Positions 26,732-36,428 of a DNA stretch of 64,000 nt are shown here, one piece after another. Both the position numbers and the translations under genes were made by a program. The first letter of the stretch is position 1. Every line of letters begins with the position of its first letter. Source of the stretch: Arthrobacter sp. StoSoilB20 (GTDB lineage Bacteria; Actinomycetota; Actinomycetes; Actinomycetales; Micrococcaceae); contig NZ_AP024651.1 of NCBI RefSeq assembly GCF_019977295.1, positions 558,001 to 622,000 on the forward strand. The letters are read 5' to 3'. The notes beneath the pieces were generated by a model, which ran no database searches, had not been told where the DNA came from, and was given only the letters and a program-made list of their open reading frames with translations.

Positions 26732-27949
26732 ATGCTCGATCACAAAGCTGCCGGCACCGTTACCAGCGGTGCGGCACCAGAACACGTCCTGCCTCCTTAT
26801 CCGGAGGCGGACTTAATGCACGTCCTGGACCTGCTGCCCCCGGACGAGCGTGCGCGCTACCTCGAGATCAGGGAGTTCCTGCAAACGCGGATCCGTGCTG
26901 CGAGCATCGAGTACTGGAACCGGGAGGAGTTCCCGTTCGGGCTGTTGGCCGACATGGCCAAGTTCGGGCTGGGCGGGTTGCAAACTGATGGGTCCTCCAA
27001 GCTGTTCAAAGGCCTTATGTACACCGAAGTGGCCCGGGCTGACGTCTCGCTTTCGGCATTGGTGGGCATCCACAATGAGCTGATCGTGGGCATGATCGAC
27101 GAACTCGGTTCGCCTGAGCAGAAGCGAAAGTGGCTGCCGGGGTTGGAGGCATTTACCCAACTGGGCGCCTTCGCCCTGACCGAACCGGACCACGGTTCGG
27201 ACATCGCCGGAGGACTCTCGACGACGGCGCGGCGCGACGGCGGCGAATGGGTCATCAACGGTGCCAAGCGCTGGATCGGGGCAGGGACGATTGCCGACTT
27301 CGCGTTGGTCTGGGCCCGTGACGAATCCGACGGACACATCAAAGGCTTCATTGTGGAGAGCGACCGCCCCGGATACTCCGCCACCAAGATCTCCCACAAA
27401 ATCGGCCTGCGCATCATGCAAAATGCTGACATCGTGTTGGACAAGGTCCGCATCCCCGTGGAAAACCTCCTGCCGGGGGCCACCGAGTTCTCGCGGGCCA
27501 ATGAACTCCTGCGTGATTCCCGGGCTTGGGTGGGATGGCAAGCGGCAGGAATCCAGCTGGCGGCCTTCGATATTGCCCGTTCCTACGCTCTGGAACGCAA
27601 ACAGTTCGGCAAGGAGCTGGCCCGTTTCCAGTTGGTGCAGCAGCAGCTGGCAGACATCCTGGGCAATGCCAACGCCTCACTGTCCATGATGGTGGAGCTC
27701 GCGCGGATCCAGCAGGCAGGGAAGCTCGAAATGGTGCAGGCAGCAATGTGCAAAGCCACCACTACCCGGCTGGCCCGGTCATCCGTGGCCATGGGCAGGT
27801 CGCTGTTGGGCGGGAACGGGATCACCACGGACTATGAGATGGCCAAGCTCTTTGGCGACGCCGAGATCCTCTACACCTATGAGGGCAGCTACGAGATCAA
27901 CTCGATGATCGTGGCCCGTGCAGTGACGGGGAAGTCTGCGTTCGTCTAG
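26732..27949 (+). CDS. Acyl-CoA dehydrogenase (glutaryl-CoA dehydrogenase-like)
   Basis: This flavoprotein dehydrogenates an acyl-CoA and passes electrons to ETF. The 405-residue product has the FAD-binding FALTEPDHGSDIAGGL, the signature RWIGAGTIADFALVWARD, and the catalytic glutamate in YTYEGSYEINSMIVARAVTG, an arrangement closest to glutaryl-CoA dehydrogenases. It is divergent from the acyl-CoA ligase, with 134 bases of shared promoter. Together they suggest activation and oxidation of an unidentified acid. Confidence 0.9.
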   Translation: MLDHKAAGTVTSGAAPEHVLPPYPEADLMHVLDLLPPDERARYLEIREFLQTRIRAASIEYWNREEFPFGLLADMAKFGLGGLQTDGSSKLFKGLMYTEVARADVSLSALVGIHNELIVGMIDELGSPEQKRKWLPGLEAFTQLGAFALTEPDHGSDIAGGLSTTARRDGGEWVINGAKRWIGAGTIADFALVWARDESDGHIKGFIVESDRPGYSATKISHKIGLRIMQNADIVLDKVRIPVENLLPGATEFSRANELLRDSRAWVGWQAAGIQLAAFDIARSYALERKQFGKELARFQLVQQQLADILGNANASLSMMVELARIQQAGKLEMVQAAMCKATTTRLARSSVAMGRSLLGGNGITTDYEMAKLFGDAEILYTYEGSYEINSMIVARAVTGKSAFV

Positions 27950-27992
27950 ACGCGGCGATTCGTCTAGAGACGCCGGTTCAGTTGAAACGAAA

Positions 27993-28035
27993 GGAGTATC
28001 CCTTCGCCGGATCAATATAGGCGAGGGGATGCTCC
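27993..28035. terminator. Hairpin between convergent acyl-CoA dehydrogenase and permease genes
   Basis: A 16-bp stem (27993-28008 with 28020-28035) has only two G-U-type mismatches and an 11-base loop. The position between convergent genes suggests bidirectional termination. Confidence 0.7.
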
Positions 28036-28055
28036 ATGGTTGGGGGATGGGCTGA

Positions 28056-29675
28056 CTAGGAGTTCTGTGCCGCCACCAACGCCGGATCGGCGTCCGGGTC
28101 TGTGCTCGGATCAGCCTCCGGACCCGCGCCGGATGGTGCAGCGACGGCGGCGTGCTCGGCCAGGACTCCGGTCTTGTGCCGGATGCGGAGACGGTAGAGG
28201 AGCGTTCCGCCAATGATGACTGTGCCGACGAAGATCACGCCACCCCATTGCAGGTACCACTCGAACGGCGGCACGGAGTTGTAGATTTCGGGCCGTGGCC
28301 ACACCAGGTTCAGCGTCATGGCGCCTCCCCACAGCACGGCCAGGATGTTCACGGGCAGCCCCCATTTGCCCAGGCTGAATCCCGGTTCCGATCCGTCGTC
28401 CTTCAAGGGCCACTTCTTCAGGAAGCGCCGCCGCAGCAGGGGCACCGTCACCAGCAGGTATGACAGGTAGATCAGGACAATGCTGATGCTGGAGAGAATG
28501 GTGAAGATAGCCGGCTGGGAGATGTTCACGATCAAGGGAATGACGGCCACTATGCCGATGACGATCGCAGCCACTGTGGGGGTCTTCCGGGTGGGGTGCA
28601 CCTTGCTGAGCTGACGGCTGAAGGGAAGGTTGTTGTCCCTGGCCATGGCAAACATCATTCGGATGGCAGCTGCGTGGACGGCCAGGGTGCAGACCACCAC
28701 GGCCACAACGATGCACGCCAGGAAAGCCTTGCCGAACGGGCCACCGAGCACCGACAACACGATGTACTGCAGACCGCCGTCAGCGGCTCCAAGCTTGGGA
28801 TCGGAAAGATCCGGCGCCGCCAGGATTCCGCCCAGGAGAAGCAGCCCTCCCAAAAGGAATGACGCCGTAACCGCACGCAGGATCGCTTTGGGAGCGGTGC
28901 GTTTGGGGTCTTTGGTTTCTTCTCCCAGGGAGCTGGCGGTATCGAAGCCGTACATGACATACCCGGATGCCATGGCGGCAATGAGGAAGACCCCGAAGAA
29001 CCCCAGCGGATGATCTTCGCCGAAGCCGGCGGTATCGAGGAGGACTTCCGGCCCTCGGACCGAGTGCCAAATGAGCGCAATGATGAGCAGGACGGCCGCC
29101 ACCAGCTCCACGAACACGCCAACACTGTTGATCATGGTCATGAGCTTCACGCCGAACGCGTTGATAAGGGTGGAAATGCCGATCATGATGCTCGCCAGGA
29201 TCACCCCGTTGACGGCAAAGTCGTAGGGACCCGTGCCATCGCCCACCAGCTGGAAGCCGTCCCAGATCTGGGGCAACGTGATCTGGAGGGCCAAGGCAAC
29301 CGAACCCAGGGCCATGATGGAGGAAAGCAGCAGCAGCCATCCCGCCAGCCAAGCCCACGCTCCTGTCGAAAGCCTCTTCGCCCAGTTGTAGACCGATCCG
29401 GCCACCGGATAACGCCCGGCCAATTCCGCAAAACACAAAGCCACCATCAATTGGCCAACGAAGACAATGGGCCACGACCACGCATAGGCGGGTCCCGCCG
29501 TCGAAAATCCGAAGTAAAACAGTTGAAAAACGCCGGTGAGGATGGAGATGTAACTGACGCCGGCGGCGAAACTGGCAAACTTGCCGATGCTGCGGTCCAG
29601 GGTCTGGGCATAGCCAAACTCGTCCATACCGCTCGCATCGCTCTTGCAGGGTCCTGATTTGCTGGGTTCTGACAT
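28056..29675 (-). CDS. APC-superfamily amino acid/amine permease
   Basis: This 539-residue permease has twelve predicted helices, with the APC signature FGYAQTLDRSIGKFASFAAGVSYISIL at the N-terminus and a GYVMYGFDTASSLGEETKDPKRTAPKAI consensus loop. ATG 29675 has TAGGAG five bases upstream. It lies downstream of betB-codA on the same strand but behind a hairpin, so it probably has its own promoter. Context suggests choline, ethanolamine or a related amine as substrate, but amino acids or GABA are equally compatible. Confidence 0.88.
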   Translation of the reverse strand: MSEPSKSGPCKSDASGMDEFGYAQTLDRSIGKFASFAAGVSYISILTGVFQLFYFGFSTAGPAYAWSWPIVFVGQLMVALCFAELAGRYPVAGSVYNWAKRLSTGAWAWLAGWLLLLSSIMALGSVALALQITLPQIWDGFQLVGDGTGPYDFAVNGVILASIMIGISTLINAFGVKLMTMINSVGVFVELVAAVLLIIALIWHSVRGPEVLLDTAGFGEDHPLGFFGVFLIAAMASGYVMYGFDTASSLGEETKDPKRTAPKAILRAVTASFLLGGLLLLGGILAAPDLSDPKLGAADGGLQYIVLSVLGGPFGKAFLACIVVAVVVCTLAVHAAAIRMMFAMARDNNLPFSRQLSKVHPTRKTPTVAAIVIGIVAVIPLIVNISQPAIFTILSSISIVLIYLSYLLVTVPLLRRRFLKKWPLKDDGSEPGFSLGKWGLPVNILAVLWGGAMTLNLVWPRPEIYNSVPPFEWYLQWGGVIFVGTVIIGGTLLYRLRIRHKTGVLAEHAAVAAPSGAGPEADPSTDPDADPALVAAQNS

Positions 29676-29743
29676 TCGAACTCCTAGTTCAGACATGCAT
29701 GAATGGTGATAGCCCGCGGCCGTCATTGGACGCGGTGTATATC

Positions 29744-29774
29744 AAAAGCCGGGCACCACGGTGTGCCAACGGCT
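29744..29774 (-). terminator. Terminator after codA
   Basis: Read on the minus strand, an AGCCG...CGGCT stem with an inner GGCAC/GTGCC pairing is followed by TTTT. It lies 47 bases after the codA stop. Confidence 0.55.
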
Positions 29775-29820
29775 GTTTCCCCCATTTTTTGTTGCGTGGG
29801 TCTAAAAGCAGGGTCCCTGT

Positions 29821-31476
29821 TCAGGCGAGGGACAAGCTGAAGCCGGCTTCCGCCGTCGTGGTTTCCTCCGTCCCGTGGGCCCGGAGGAGGTCGGCCTTGA
29901 TGAAATCAGCGCAGCGCTCGCCGATCATCATCACGGTGATATTGGGGTTTACGGTGACGTGCTCCGGCATGACGGAGGCATCGGCCACACGCAGCCCGGT
30001 GACGCCCTTGACCCTCAGCTCAGGATCCAGCGGCGACATATCGTCCTCCACCGGCCCCATGCGCACGGTGCCTACGGGGTGGTACACAGTGTTGTGGGTT
30101 TTGCGGATGTAGTCCTGCAGTTCCTCGTCGCTCTGGGCTTCGATGCCGGGGGAGAGCTCCCGTCCGGTCCATTCAGCCATGGCAGGTTGCGCGGCGATTT
30201 CCCGCGCCTTGCGGATGCCCGCGACCATCACTCGCATGTCGTGGCCCTCGGTATCGGTGAAGTACCGGGGATCCACCATGGGCTTGTCGCGGAAGTCCCG
30301 GCTGCGGAGCCGGACCGTTCCACGGGAACGTGCGTGAGTGACGTTGGGAGTGAGACTGAAGCCGTTCTCCGTAGTGGGATAGCCGTAGCGCAGGGTGTTC
30401 ATGTCGAACGGGACCGAACCGTAATGCATCATGAGGTCCGGGCGGTCCAGGCCATCTTCGGTGGGAGTGAAGATACCGATCTCCCACCACTGGGTGGAGG
30501 TCCGGACCATGGGCTGCTTGGCCTCGAACTGCACCACGCCTTCCGGGTGGTCCTGCAGGTGCTCGCCGACACCCGGTGAGTCCACCAACACCTCAATGCC
30601 ATGCGCCGCCAGGTGGGCGGCCGGGCCGATGCCGGAAAGCATGAGCAGCTTGGGGGAGTCGATGGCGCCGGTGGACAGGATGACTTCGCGATGTGCGTCC
30701 AGCCTGTGCGTCCGGCCGAACGCCGAATCGACGACATCGACGCCGGTGCAGCGCTTATCCGCGTCGAATACCAGTTGGCGGGCGCGCAGGCCGGTCAGCA
30801 GCGTGAAGTTCTCACGCTCCATGATGGGGTGGATGTAGGAGACGGAACTGGAGGACCGGGTGCCGTCCGAACGTCGGTTGATCTGGAAGAAGTTGGCGCC
30901 GTTGATCACGGTGGTGCCGTCATTGAACTTTGCGCGGGGGATGCCGGTCTGCTCACAGGCGTTAAGGAGCGCGACACCGGCGGGATCGTTCGGGGGAACG
31001 TTCATCAAATGCACGGGACCGGAATCGCCATGGTGGGGAGCGTCCGGACCGGCGTCTTCGTTGCTTTCCAGGCGCTGGTAGACAGGCCAGGCAGCAGCAG
31101 CGTTCCAGCCGGTAGCGCCGTATTTCGACTCCCATTCATCCAGGTCTTCGCGGGGAGCCCAGAACGCGATGCAGGAGTTGTGGCTGGAGCAGCCACCCAT
31201 CACCTTGGCGCGGGCATGGCGCATGAAGGAGTTGCCGTTTTCCTGCGGTTCCACGGGGTAGTCCCAGTCGTAGCCGGATTCCAGCAGTTCCATCCAGCGG
31301 TCCAACTGCAGGATCTCCGGCAGGTTCCGGTCATCCGGGCCGGCTTCCACCAGCGCCACGGTGACGGCAGGATCTTCGCTCAGCCGGGCGGCAACGGCAG
31401 CTCCAGCGGATCCTCCGCCGATGACCACGTAATCGAACCCGCGCTCGCTGAGGTTCTCAATGTTGTCCACGTGCAT
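29821..31476 (-). CDS. codA: Choline oxidase
   Basis: CodA is a GMC flavoenzyme that oxidises choline through betaine aldehyde to glycine betaine, making H2O2. The 551-residue protein has the Rossmann motif VIGGGSAGAAVAARL and the FAD-linking His99 in GGCSSHN. Catalytic residues of the Arthrobacter globiformis enzyme fall at the same numbers: Glu312, His351, Val464, His466 and Asn510. This alignment makes the call nearly certain. The start ATG follows the betB stop codon directly (TAAATG), so the two are translationally linked. The C-terminus after about residue 530 is low-complexity. Confidence 0.97.
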   Translation of the reverse strand: MHVDNIENLSERGFDYVVIGGGSAGAAVAARLSEDPAVTVALVEAGPDDRNLPEILQLDRWMELLESGYDWDYPVEPQENGNSFMRHARAKVMGGCSSHNSCIAFWAPREDLDEWESKYGATGWNAAAAWPVYQRLESNEDAGPDAPHHGDSGPVHLMNVPPNDPAGVALLNACEQTGIPRAKFNDGTTVINGANFFQINRRSDGTRSSSSVSYIHPIMERENFTLLTGLRARQLVFDADKRCTGVDVVDSAFGRTHRLDAHREVILSTGAIDSPKLLMLSGIGPAAHLAAHGIEVLVDSPGVGEHLQDHPEGVVQFEAKQPMVRTSTQWWEIGIFTPTEDGLDRPDLMMHYGSVPFDMNTLRYGYPTTENGFSLTPNVTHARSRGTVRLRSRDFRDKPMVDPRYFTDTEGHDMRVMVAGIRKAREIAAQPAMAEWTGRELSPGIEAQSDEELQDYIRKTHNTVYHPVGTVRMGPVEDDMSPLDPELRVKGVTGLRVADASVMPEHVTVNPNITVMMIGERCADFIKADLLRAHGTEETTTAEAGFSLSLA

Positions 31477-32988
31477 TTAGTTCTCCTTGCCGTGATCTGC
31501 GAACCAGCCGGTCACCTGGGGGTTGGTGTTCTGGTAGATGTGCTTGGCTTCCTGGTATTCGCCCAGTCCGGTGGGGCCGAGTTCACGGCCGACGCCGGAC
31601 TGGCCGAAGCCACCCCACTCGGCCTGCGGAAGGTAGGGGTGGTAGTCGTTGATCCAGACCGTGCCATGCCGCAAACGGCCCGCTACCCGCTGGGCTTTGC
31701 CGGCATCCTGGGTCCACACGGCGCCCGCGAGCCCGTAGATGGTGTCGTTCGCTGTAGCTACGGCTTCGTCTTCCGTGCGGAAGGTTTCCACCGTTACCAC
31801 CGGGCCAAAGGCTTCGTCGATGACTACCGACATTCCCCGTTGGACGCGGTCCAGGACGGTGGGCTGGTAGTAGAAGCCGGCGTCGAACTTTTCGCCTTCC
31901 GGGGCCGCGCCGCCGCACCGCAGCCGCGCGCCTTCGGCCACGCCGCGCTGGACGTAGGCGTCCACCTTCTCCCGATGCGCAGCGGAAATCAGCGGACCGG
32001 TTTCGGCGGACTCATCGAAAGGACCGCCGAGGCGGATGTCCTTGGCCTTGCGGACAAGTTCATCAACGAAGCGCCCGGCGATGGATTCCTCCACCACCAG
32101 CCGTGCCCCCGCGGAGCAGACCTGACCGGAATGTACAAAGGCGCCATTCAGCGCATTGTCGACGGCGGCGTCGAAGTCAGCGTCAGCGAACACCACGTTG
32201 GGGTTCTTGCCGCCAAGTTCCAGCGCCACCTTTTTCACGGTGCCCGCTGCGGCAGCCGCGATGCGCTTGCCGGTTTCCAGGCCGCCGGTGAAGGAAACCA
32301 GGTCGATGTCGGGGTGATCGGACAGCGGTGCGCCCGCTTGCGGACCGGGGCCGGTCACCAGGTTGGCGACGCCGTTCGGCAGGCCGAGATCCTGGAGCAA
32401 CTGCATGGCGAGGATTGCGGTGGAGGTGGTCAGTTCGGCAGGCTTCAGGATGAAGGTGCAGCCGGCGGCCAGTGCGGGTGCGATCTTCCAGGCGGCCTGC
32501 AGCAGCGGGTAGTTCCATGGTGTGATCAGGCCGCACACGCCCACGGGTTCGTAAACGATTTTGCTCACGACGGCGGGGTCCCCGGCGTCCACTACGCGGC
32601 CCGCTGACTGCCCGGCGAGGCGTCCGAAGTATTCGAAGCAGGCAGCGATGTCGTCCATGTCGATGCGGCTCTCGATGATCCGCTTGCCGGTGTCCAGCGA
32701 TTCGGCGCGGGCGAACTTCTCCCGGCGTTCGCGCAGTTCAGCGGCGACCTTGAGCAGGAACGCACCCCTTTCGGGGGCAGGAACGTCCGACCAGACGCCG
32801 GAATCGAAGGCTGCCCGGGCGGCGGAAATGGCACGCTCGGTGTCCTCGCGGCCTGCCTCGGACACTGTGGCGACCAGTTCGCCGTCGGCCGGGTTGTGAA
32901 TCGCGCGCACCGCGCCGGAAGCGGCCGGTTCCCACGCGCCGTTGATGAAAAGCGTGGAGGCGGAATCGGAAAATGTGGCTTGGGTCAT
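31477..32988 (-). CDS. betB: Betaine-aldehyde dehydrogenase
   Basis: BetB oxidises betaine aldehyde to glycine betaine with NAD(P)+. The 503-residue ALDH has WNYPLLQAAWKIAPALAAGC, the nucleotide motif FTGGLETGKRI, the glutamate in ALELGGKNPNVVF and the catalytic cysteine in HSGQVCSAGARL. ATG 32988 was chosen as the usual position; the longer frame to 33024 enters the operator region. As CodA can do both steps, BetB probably clears aldehyde that escapes. Two TTGAACA-type palindromes lie just upstream. Confidence 0.94.
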   Translation of the reverse strand: MTQATFSDSASTLFINGAWEPAASGAVRAIHNPADGELVATVSEAGREDTERAISAARAAFDSGVWSDVPAPERGAFLLKVAAELRERREKFARAESLDTGKRIIESRIDMDDIAACFEYFGRLAGQSAGRVVDAGDPAVVSKIVYEPVGVCGLITPWNYPLLQAAWKIAPALAAGCTFILKPAELTTSTAILAMQLLQDLGLPNGVANLVTGPGPQAGAPLSDHPDIDLVSFTGGLETGKRIAAAAAGTVKKVALELGGKNPNVVFADADFDAAVDNALNGAFVHSGQVCSAGARLVVEESIAGRFVDELVRKAKDIRLGGPFDESAETGPLISAAHREKVDAYVQRGVAEGARLRCGGAAPEGEKFDAGFYYQPTVLDRVQRGMSVVIDEAFGPVVTVETFRTEDEAVATANDTIYGLAGAVWTQDAGKAQRVAGRLRHGTVWINDYHPYLPQAEWGGFGQSGVGRELGPTGLGEYQEAKHIYQNTNPQVTGWFADHGKEN

Positions 32989-33008
32989 ACGAAGCAGGCT
33001 AGTGCATC

Positions 33009-33048
33009 TTGAACATCTGTTCAAGGAAAATTATGAACAAATGTTCAA
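33009..33048. promoter_or_regulatory. Two palindromic operators upstream of betB-codA
   Basis: TTGAACA-TC-TGTTCAA (33009-33024) is a perfect 7-bp inverted repeat, and ATGAACA-AA-TGTTCAA (33033-33048) matches it with one mismatch. Their centres are 24 bases apart. The form is typical of TetR/BetI-like repressors. No such regulator gene is adjacent; a BetI-like TetR lies at 50241-50846. Confidence 0.75.
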
Positions 33049-33069
33049 AGTGACGCGGCCATGCAGGCC

Positions 33070-33807
33070 TCAACGGGCATTGATGGAAATGCTCTTGCGG
33101 ATCTCGGGAAGGGTGGCCTTGAGGGTGTCGAGGGTGGGGCAGAGGGCTTCAACCCTGACTGTGACCGCCGGCTTGTTGAAGGTCCTGACCGCGGTGTATC
33201 CATAAGCGTCGCCAGATGTGTATGTCACGGCCAGCATGTCCACTTCATGGCTGCCGCCGATGCCATAGCCCAGCGTCGCGTCCTTGGCATTGGCCATGAG
33301 GTCCGTCTTGCCGGGGAAGAGGATGGCGAGGATCTCCTGGGTTGATGCCTTGTCGTCGCCGGCAACGAGCTCGGCGGGATTGTTGCGCGCCTGGACCGTT
33401 CGCACCTTGCAGCGCGTGTTGCCGGAGGTGAAGGTCATTATCCCGTCCGTTGCCATGCGGCTGTAGTCGGCTTCCCAGCCGGCAGCTGGGTCCGTCAGTG
33501 AGCTGGCGATATCGGGGGTGTGTCCACCATTTTCATCGCCGATGATCCTGTTGCCGTTGGTCCAGGAAAGATCTTCGGTTGCCGGATCGAGCCTCCCGGT
33601 GGCGGTGTCGCTGTCAGTCTTTGCCTCCCCGCTGGCTGAAGCTGCGCTTGGGTGCGGACTTTGTGACCCGGCGGAGTTTGTTGCAACGGGGGTGGAAGTG
33701 TTGATCGGAGCCGGCGCTCCGATGCTGCAGCCTGCCAGTGCCGTGATGGCAAGAATGGACGAGAACAGTGCAAAGAACTGCGTGCGGGATGGGCTTGGCG
33801 TGGTCAT
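33070..33807 (-). CDS. Hypothetical lipoprotein
   Basis: This 245-residue protein has a signal peptide with lipobox (ALAGCS), a Ser/Thr/Pro-rich spacer to about residue 75, and a domain with two cysteines (NTRCKVRT, EALCPTLD) that may pair. No family is recognised. AAAAGGA precedes the ATG. It lies between the betB promoter and an oppositely transcribed oxidoreductase gene, with no evident partner. Confidence 0.8.
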   Translation of the reverse strand: MTTPSPSRTQFFALFSSILAITALAGCSIGAPAPINTSTPVATNSAGSQSPHPSAASASGEAKTDSDTATGRLDPATEDLSWTNGNRIIGDENGGHTPDIASSLTDPAAGWEADYSRMATDGIMTFTSGNTRCKVRTVQARNNPAELVAGDDKASTQEILAILFPGKTDLMANAKDATLGYGIGGSHEVDMLAVTYTSGDAYGYTAVRTFNKPAVTVRVEALCPTLDTLKATLPEIRKSISINAR

Positions 33808-33932
33808 ATGGTTCCTTTTCCTGTGCGCTTACCCCGAGGCAACTTACCTGCTTCAGGTGAATATCTATCGACTGGATTAATCTACCAGTTGGTTGCACCC
33901 ATCCCTGCTTCCGCGCGCTACGAACTACTTGC

Positions 33933-35519
33933 ATGAAAAAGCTCGGACTCCGGACCAAAGGCCCCGAAACCATGGCAGCGTTGGCAGGCGTGGTGTCTGC
34001 CGCCGTCGTGCTGGCCGTCGCCGAGCTGATCGGTGCCTTCTTCACCGCCAGGGCGACCCCCGTATTCGCCCTGGGATCAACGTTCATCGACTTCACTCCA
34101 CCGTGGATGAAGGACTTTGCGATTGCCACGTTCGGCACTAACGACAAAGCCGCGCTCTTCGTGGGCATGGGCTTGACGATCGCTCTGCTGGCCTGTGTCC
34201 TGGGCATAGTGGCCTACAAGAAGTGGGCGCTGGGCGTCCTGGGCGTGCTGTTCATGGGTGCCGTGATTGTGGCCGCCGTTCTGACCCGCGCAGGCGTCGG
34301 CTTGGTCGACGCCATCCCCTCCGTCCTGGGAACCATCGCCGGCCTGATCGCCCTCCGCCGGCTCATAGTGCCGCTGTGGAGGCTGAAAGCATGGCCGGAG
34401 GCTCCAGCTGACGTGGCGGCCGACGCCGACAAACAGGTTGGCGGGGCCGGCACCAGCCGTCGTCGCTTCTTCGCCGCTGCCGGAGTCACCGCCGTTGCTG
34501 CCGGAATTGCGGCCACCGGTGGGCGGCTCTTGGGCGCAGCACGGAACAACGTTGCCCAGGTCCGTGATGCGCTGCGGCTGCCGGCACCGATCAAGGCGGC
34601 AGCTCCCGTGCCGGCGGGTGTCCAGTCCCCGGTGGCAGGAGTCTTCCCCTGGTTGACGCCGAACAACGAGTTCTACCGCATTGATACGGCCCTGAGCGTC
34701 CCCGAAATCAACGTCAACGATTGGTCGCTGCGTGTACACGGCATGGTCGAGGAAGAGGTCACCCTCACCTTCCAGGACCTGCTCGACGCCGACCTGATCG
34801 AATCACACGTCACCCTCACCTGCGTCTCCAACCCGGTGGGTGGAAAGCTCGCTGGAAACGCCAAATGGCTGGGCCTTCCCATCCGCGAAGTCCTGAAAAG
34901 GGCCAAGCCCAAGGATGGTGCGGACATGGTGCTCTCACGCTCCATCGACGGTTTCAGCGCCTCCACTCCGCTGGACGTCCTGCAGGATGACCGTGATGCC
35001 ATGCTGGCCATCGGCATGAACGGTGAGCCACTTCCGGTGGAGCATGGTTACCCCGTGCGCATGGTGGTTCCCGGGCTGTACGGCTTCGTTTCCGCCACCA
35101 AATGGGTAGTGGAACTGGAGGTCACCCGCTTCGCTGACAGCAAGGCCTACTGGACCGAACGCGGCTGGTCAGAGCGTGGTCCCATCAAGACCATGGCACG
35201 CGTGGACGTACCCAAATCCTTTGCCAAGTTCCCTCCCGGAAAGGTCGCCGTGGGCGGCACAGCCTGGGCCCAGACCCGCGGCATCACCAAAGTGGAAGTA
35301 CAGATCGACGACGGAGAATGGGTGGAAGCAACCCTCTCCGACGAAGCCTCCACCATCACCTGGCGGCAGTGGTCCTATGAATGGGACGCAACACCCGGCC
35401 TCCACTACGTCAAAGCCCGCGCCACCGACGGCACCGGCGAAACCCAGACCGACAAACTCGCCGATCCCGTGCCCGATGGAGCCTCGGGTTGGCCGTCGGT
35501 GATGGTGACGGTGGAGTAG
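33933..35519 (+). CDS. Membrane-anchored molybdopterin oxidoreductase (sulfite-oxidase family)
   Basis: The 528-residue protein has four N-terminal membrane helices (about 13-36, 73-95, 98-118, 125-143), an internal Tat-like motif SRRRFF (175-180) followed by a fifth hydrophobic stretch, and a sulfite-oxidase-type Moco domain with the ligating cysteine in TLTCVSNPVGG (Cys297). A C-terminal Mo-co dimerisation domain (about 410-525) follows. The catalytic part is probably outside the membrane. The substrate is unknown; no heme subunit lies nearby. Confidence 0.88.
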   Translation: MKKLGLRTKGPETMAALAGVVSAAVVLAVAELIGAFFTARATPVFALGSTFIDFTPPWMKDFAIATFGTNDKAALFVGMGLTIALLACVLGIVAYKKWALGVLGVLFMGAVIVAAVLTRAGVGLVDAIPSVLGTIAGLIALRRLIVPLWRLKAWPEAPADVAADADKQVGGAGTSRRRFFAAAGVTAVAAGIAATGGRLLGAARNNVAQVRDALRLPAPIKAAAPVPAGVQSPVAGVFPWLTPNNEFYRIDTALSVPEINVNDWSLRVHGMVEEEVTLTFQDLLDADLIESHVTLTCVSNPVGGKLAGNAKWLGLPIREVLKRAKPKDGADMVLSRSIDGFSASTPLDVLQDDRDAMLAIGMNGEPLPVEHGYPVRMVVPGLYGFVSATKWVVELEVTRFADSKAYWTERGWSERGPIKTMARVDVPKSFAKFPPGKVAVGGTAWAQTRGITKVEVQIDDGEWVEATLSDEASTITWRQWSYEWDATPGLHYVKARATDGTGETQTDKLADPVPDGASGWPSVMVTVE

Positions 35520-35554
35520 GTTTTCGGATCCCTGAGTCGTGAGAGCATCATGGA

Positions 35555-36328
35555 GTGATCGACGACACTTCGCCTAAACTGCCGCCCCTGTATGAGTCCC
35601 TCACCTGGCTCACCCCGCTTTCGGAGGAACGTGCCGCCCACCTTGTGGCGTTCTTGTCCGACCCGGCCCCGGCTGAGGTTCTGGACATGGGGTGCGGATG
35701 GGGAGAACTGCTTCTTCGGGTTTTGGCGTCGGCCCCGCAGGCTCGGGGACGCGGAGTGGACTGTGCCTCCGCATTCATCGACCGGGCGACGCAGCAGGCA
35801 TCCATCCGTGGACTGCTGGATAGGGCGACGTTTGATTCGAATCCTGGGGCAGAAGGCCAGCACCGCCCCGCAGACGCTGTCATCTGCATCGGCGCGAGCC
35901 AGATCTGGGGACCGCCGGTAGAGGACGCGCAGCCCCTCGACTACGCCGCAGCACTCCGTGCCCTTCGAACTCTGGTTCTTCCTGGCGGCCGGCTCGTCTA
36001 CGGAGAAGCGATCTGGTCGGCAACACCGCACCCGGCTGCTACCGCCCCTCTGGCTGGCCGTGATGACGAGTACCTGACAACCGAGGCGTTACGCGAGCAG
36101 ATCCGCGCCGCCGGTTTCGAGGTGGTGGATGAGGACCAGGCGAGCATTCAGGAGTGGGACGTTTTCGAAGCCGGATTTCGTAACCGGTTTACCCGCTGGC
36201 TGGAGGCACATGATGCCGACCATCCCGCCGCAGATCAGGTCCGTCGGCAATACGAGGAACAGCGCGCTGCCTATGAAGAGGGCTACCGGGGCGTACTCGG
36301 GATGGCGTATTTCTGCCTCAAGGGCTAG
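35555..36328 (+). CDS. Class I SAM-dependent methyltransferase
   Basis: This 257-residue enzyme has the SAM-binding motif I VLDMGCGWGELLLRVL (about residues 45-60), a DAVICIGASQIWG segment and the late motif LRTLVLPGGRLVYGE. The GTG start is inferred from the frame and its position 35 bases after the upstream stop. The methyl acceptor is unknown. It may be cotranscribed with the molybdopterin oxidoreductase, though a functional link is not evident. Confidence 0.85.
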   Translation: MIDDTSPKLPPLYESLTWLTPLSEERAAHLVAFLSDPAPAEVLDMGCGWGELLLRVLASAPQARGRGVDCASAFIDRATQQASIRGLLDRATFDSNPGAEGQHRPADAVICIGASQIWGPPVEDAQPLDYAAALRALRTLVLPGGRLVYGEAIWSATPHPAATAPLAGRDDEYLTTEALREQIRAAGFEVVDEDQASIQEWDVFEAGFRNRFTRWLEAHDADHPAADQVRRQYEEQRAAYEEGYRGVLGMAYFCLKG

Positions 36329-36428
36329 GCGTCCGCTGCAACCCAAGTTGGGTGCCGTCAGGACTGCGTGTCAATAGCCCGGCCCACAGGAGCTTCTTAG
36401 ATGAACTCTGACTCCCTATGGTTACTGC

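Noticed and set aside
30601..32607. A 668-codon open frame on the plus strand across codA and betB
   Set aside because: It is the GC-rich antisense shadow of two certain genes; the protein has low-complexity Val/Gly/His runs and no recognisable domain or ribosome site.
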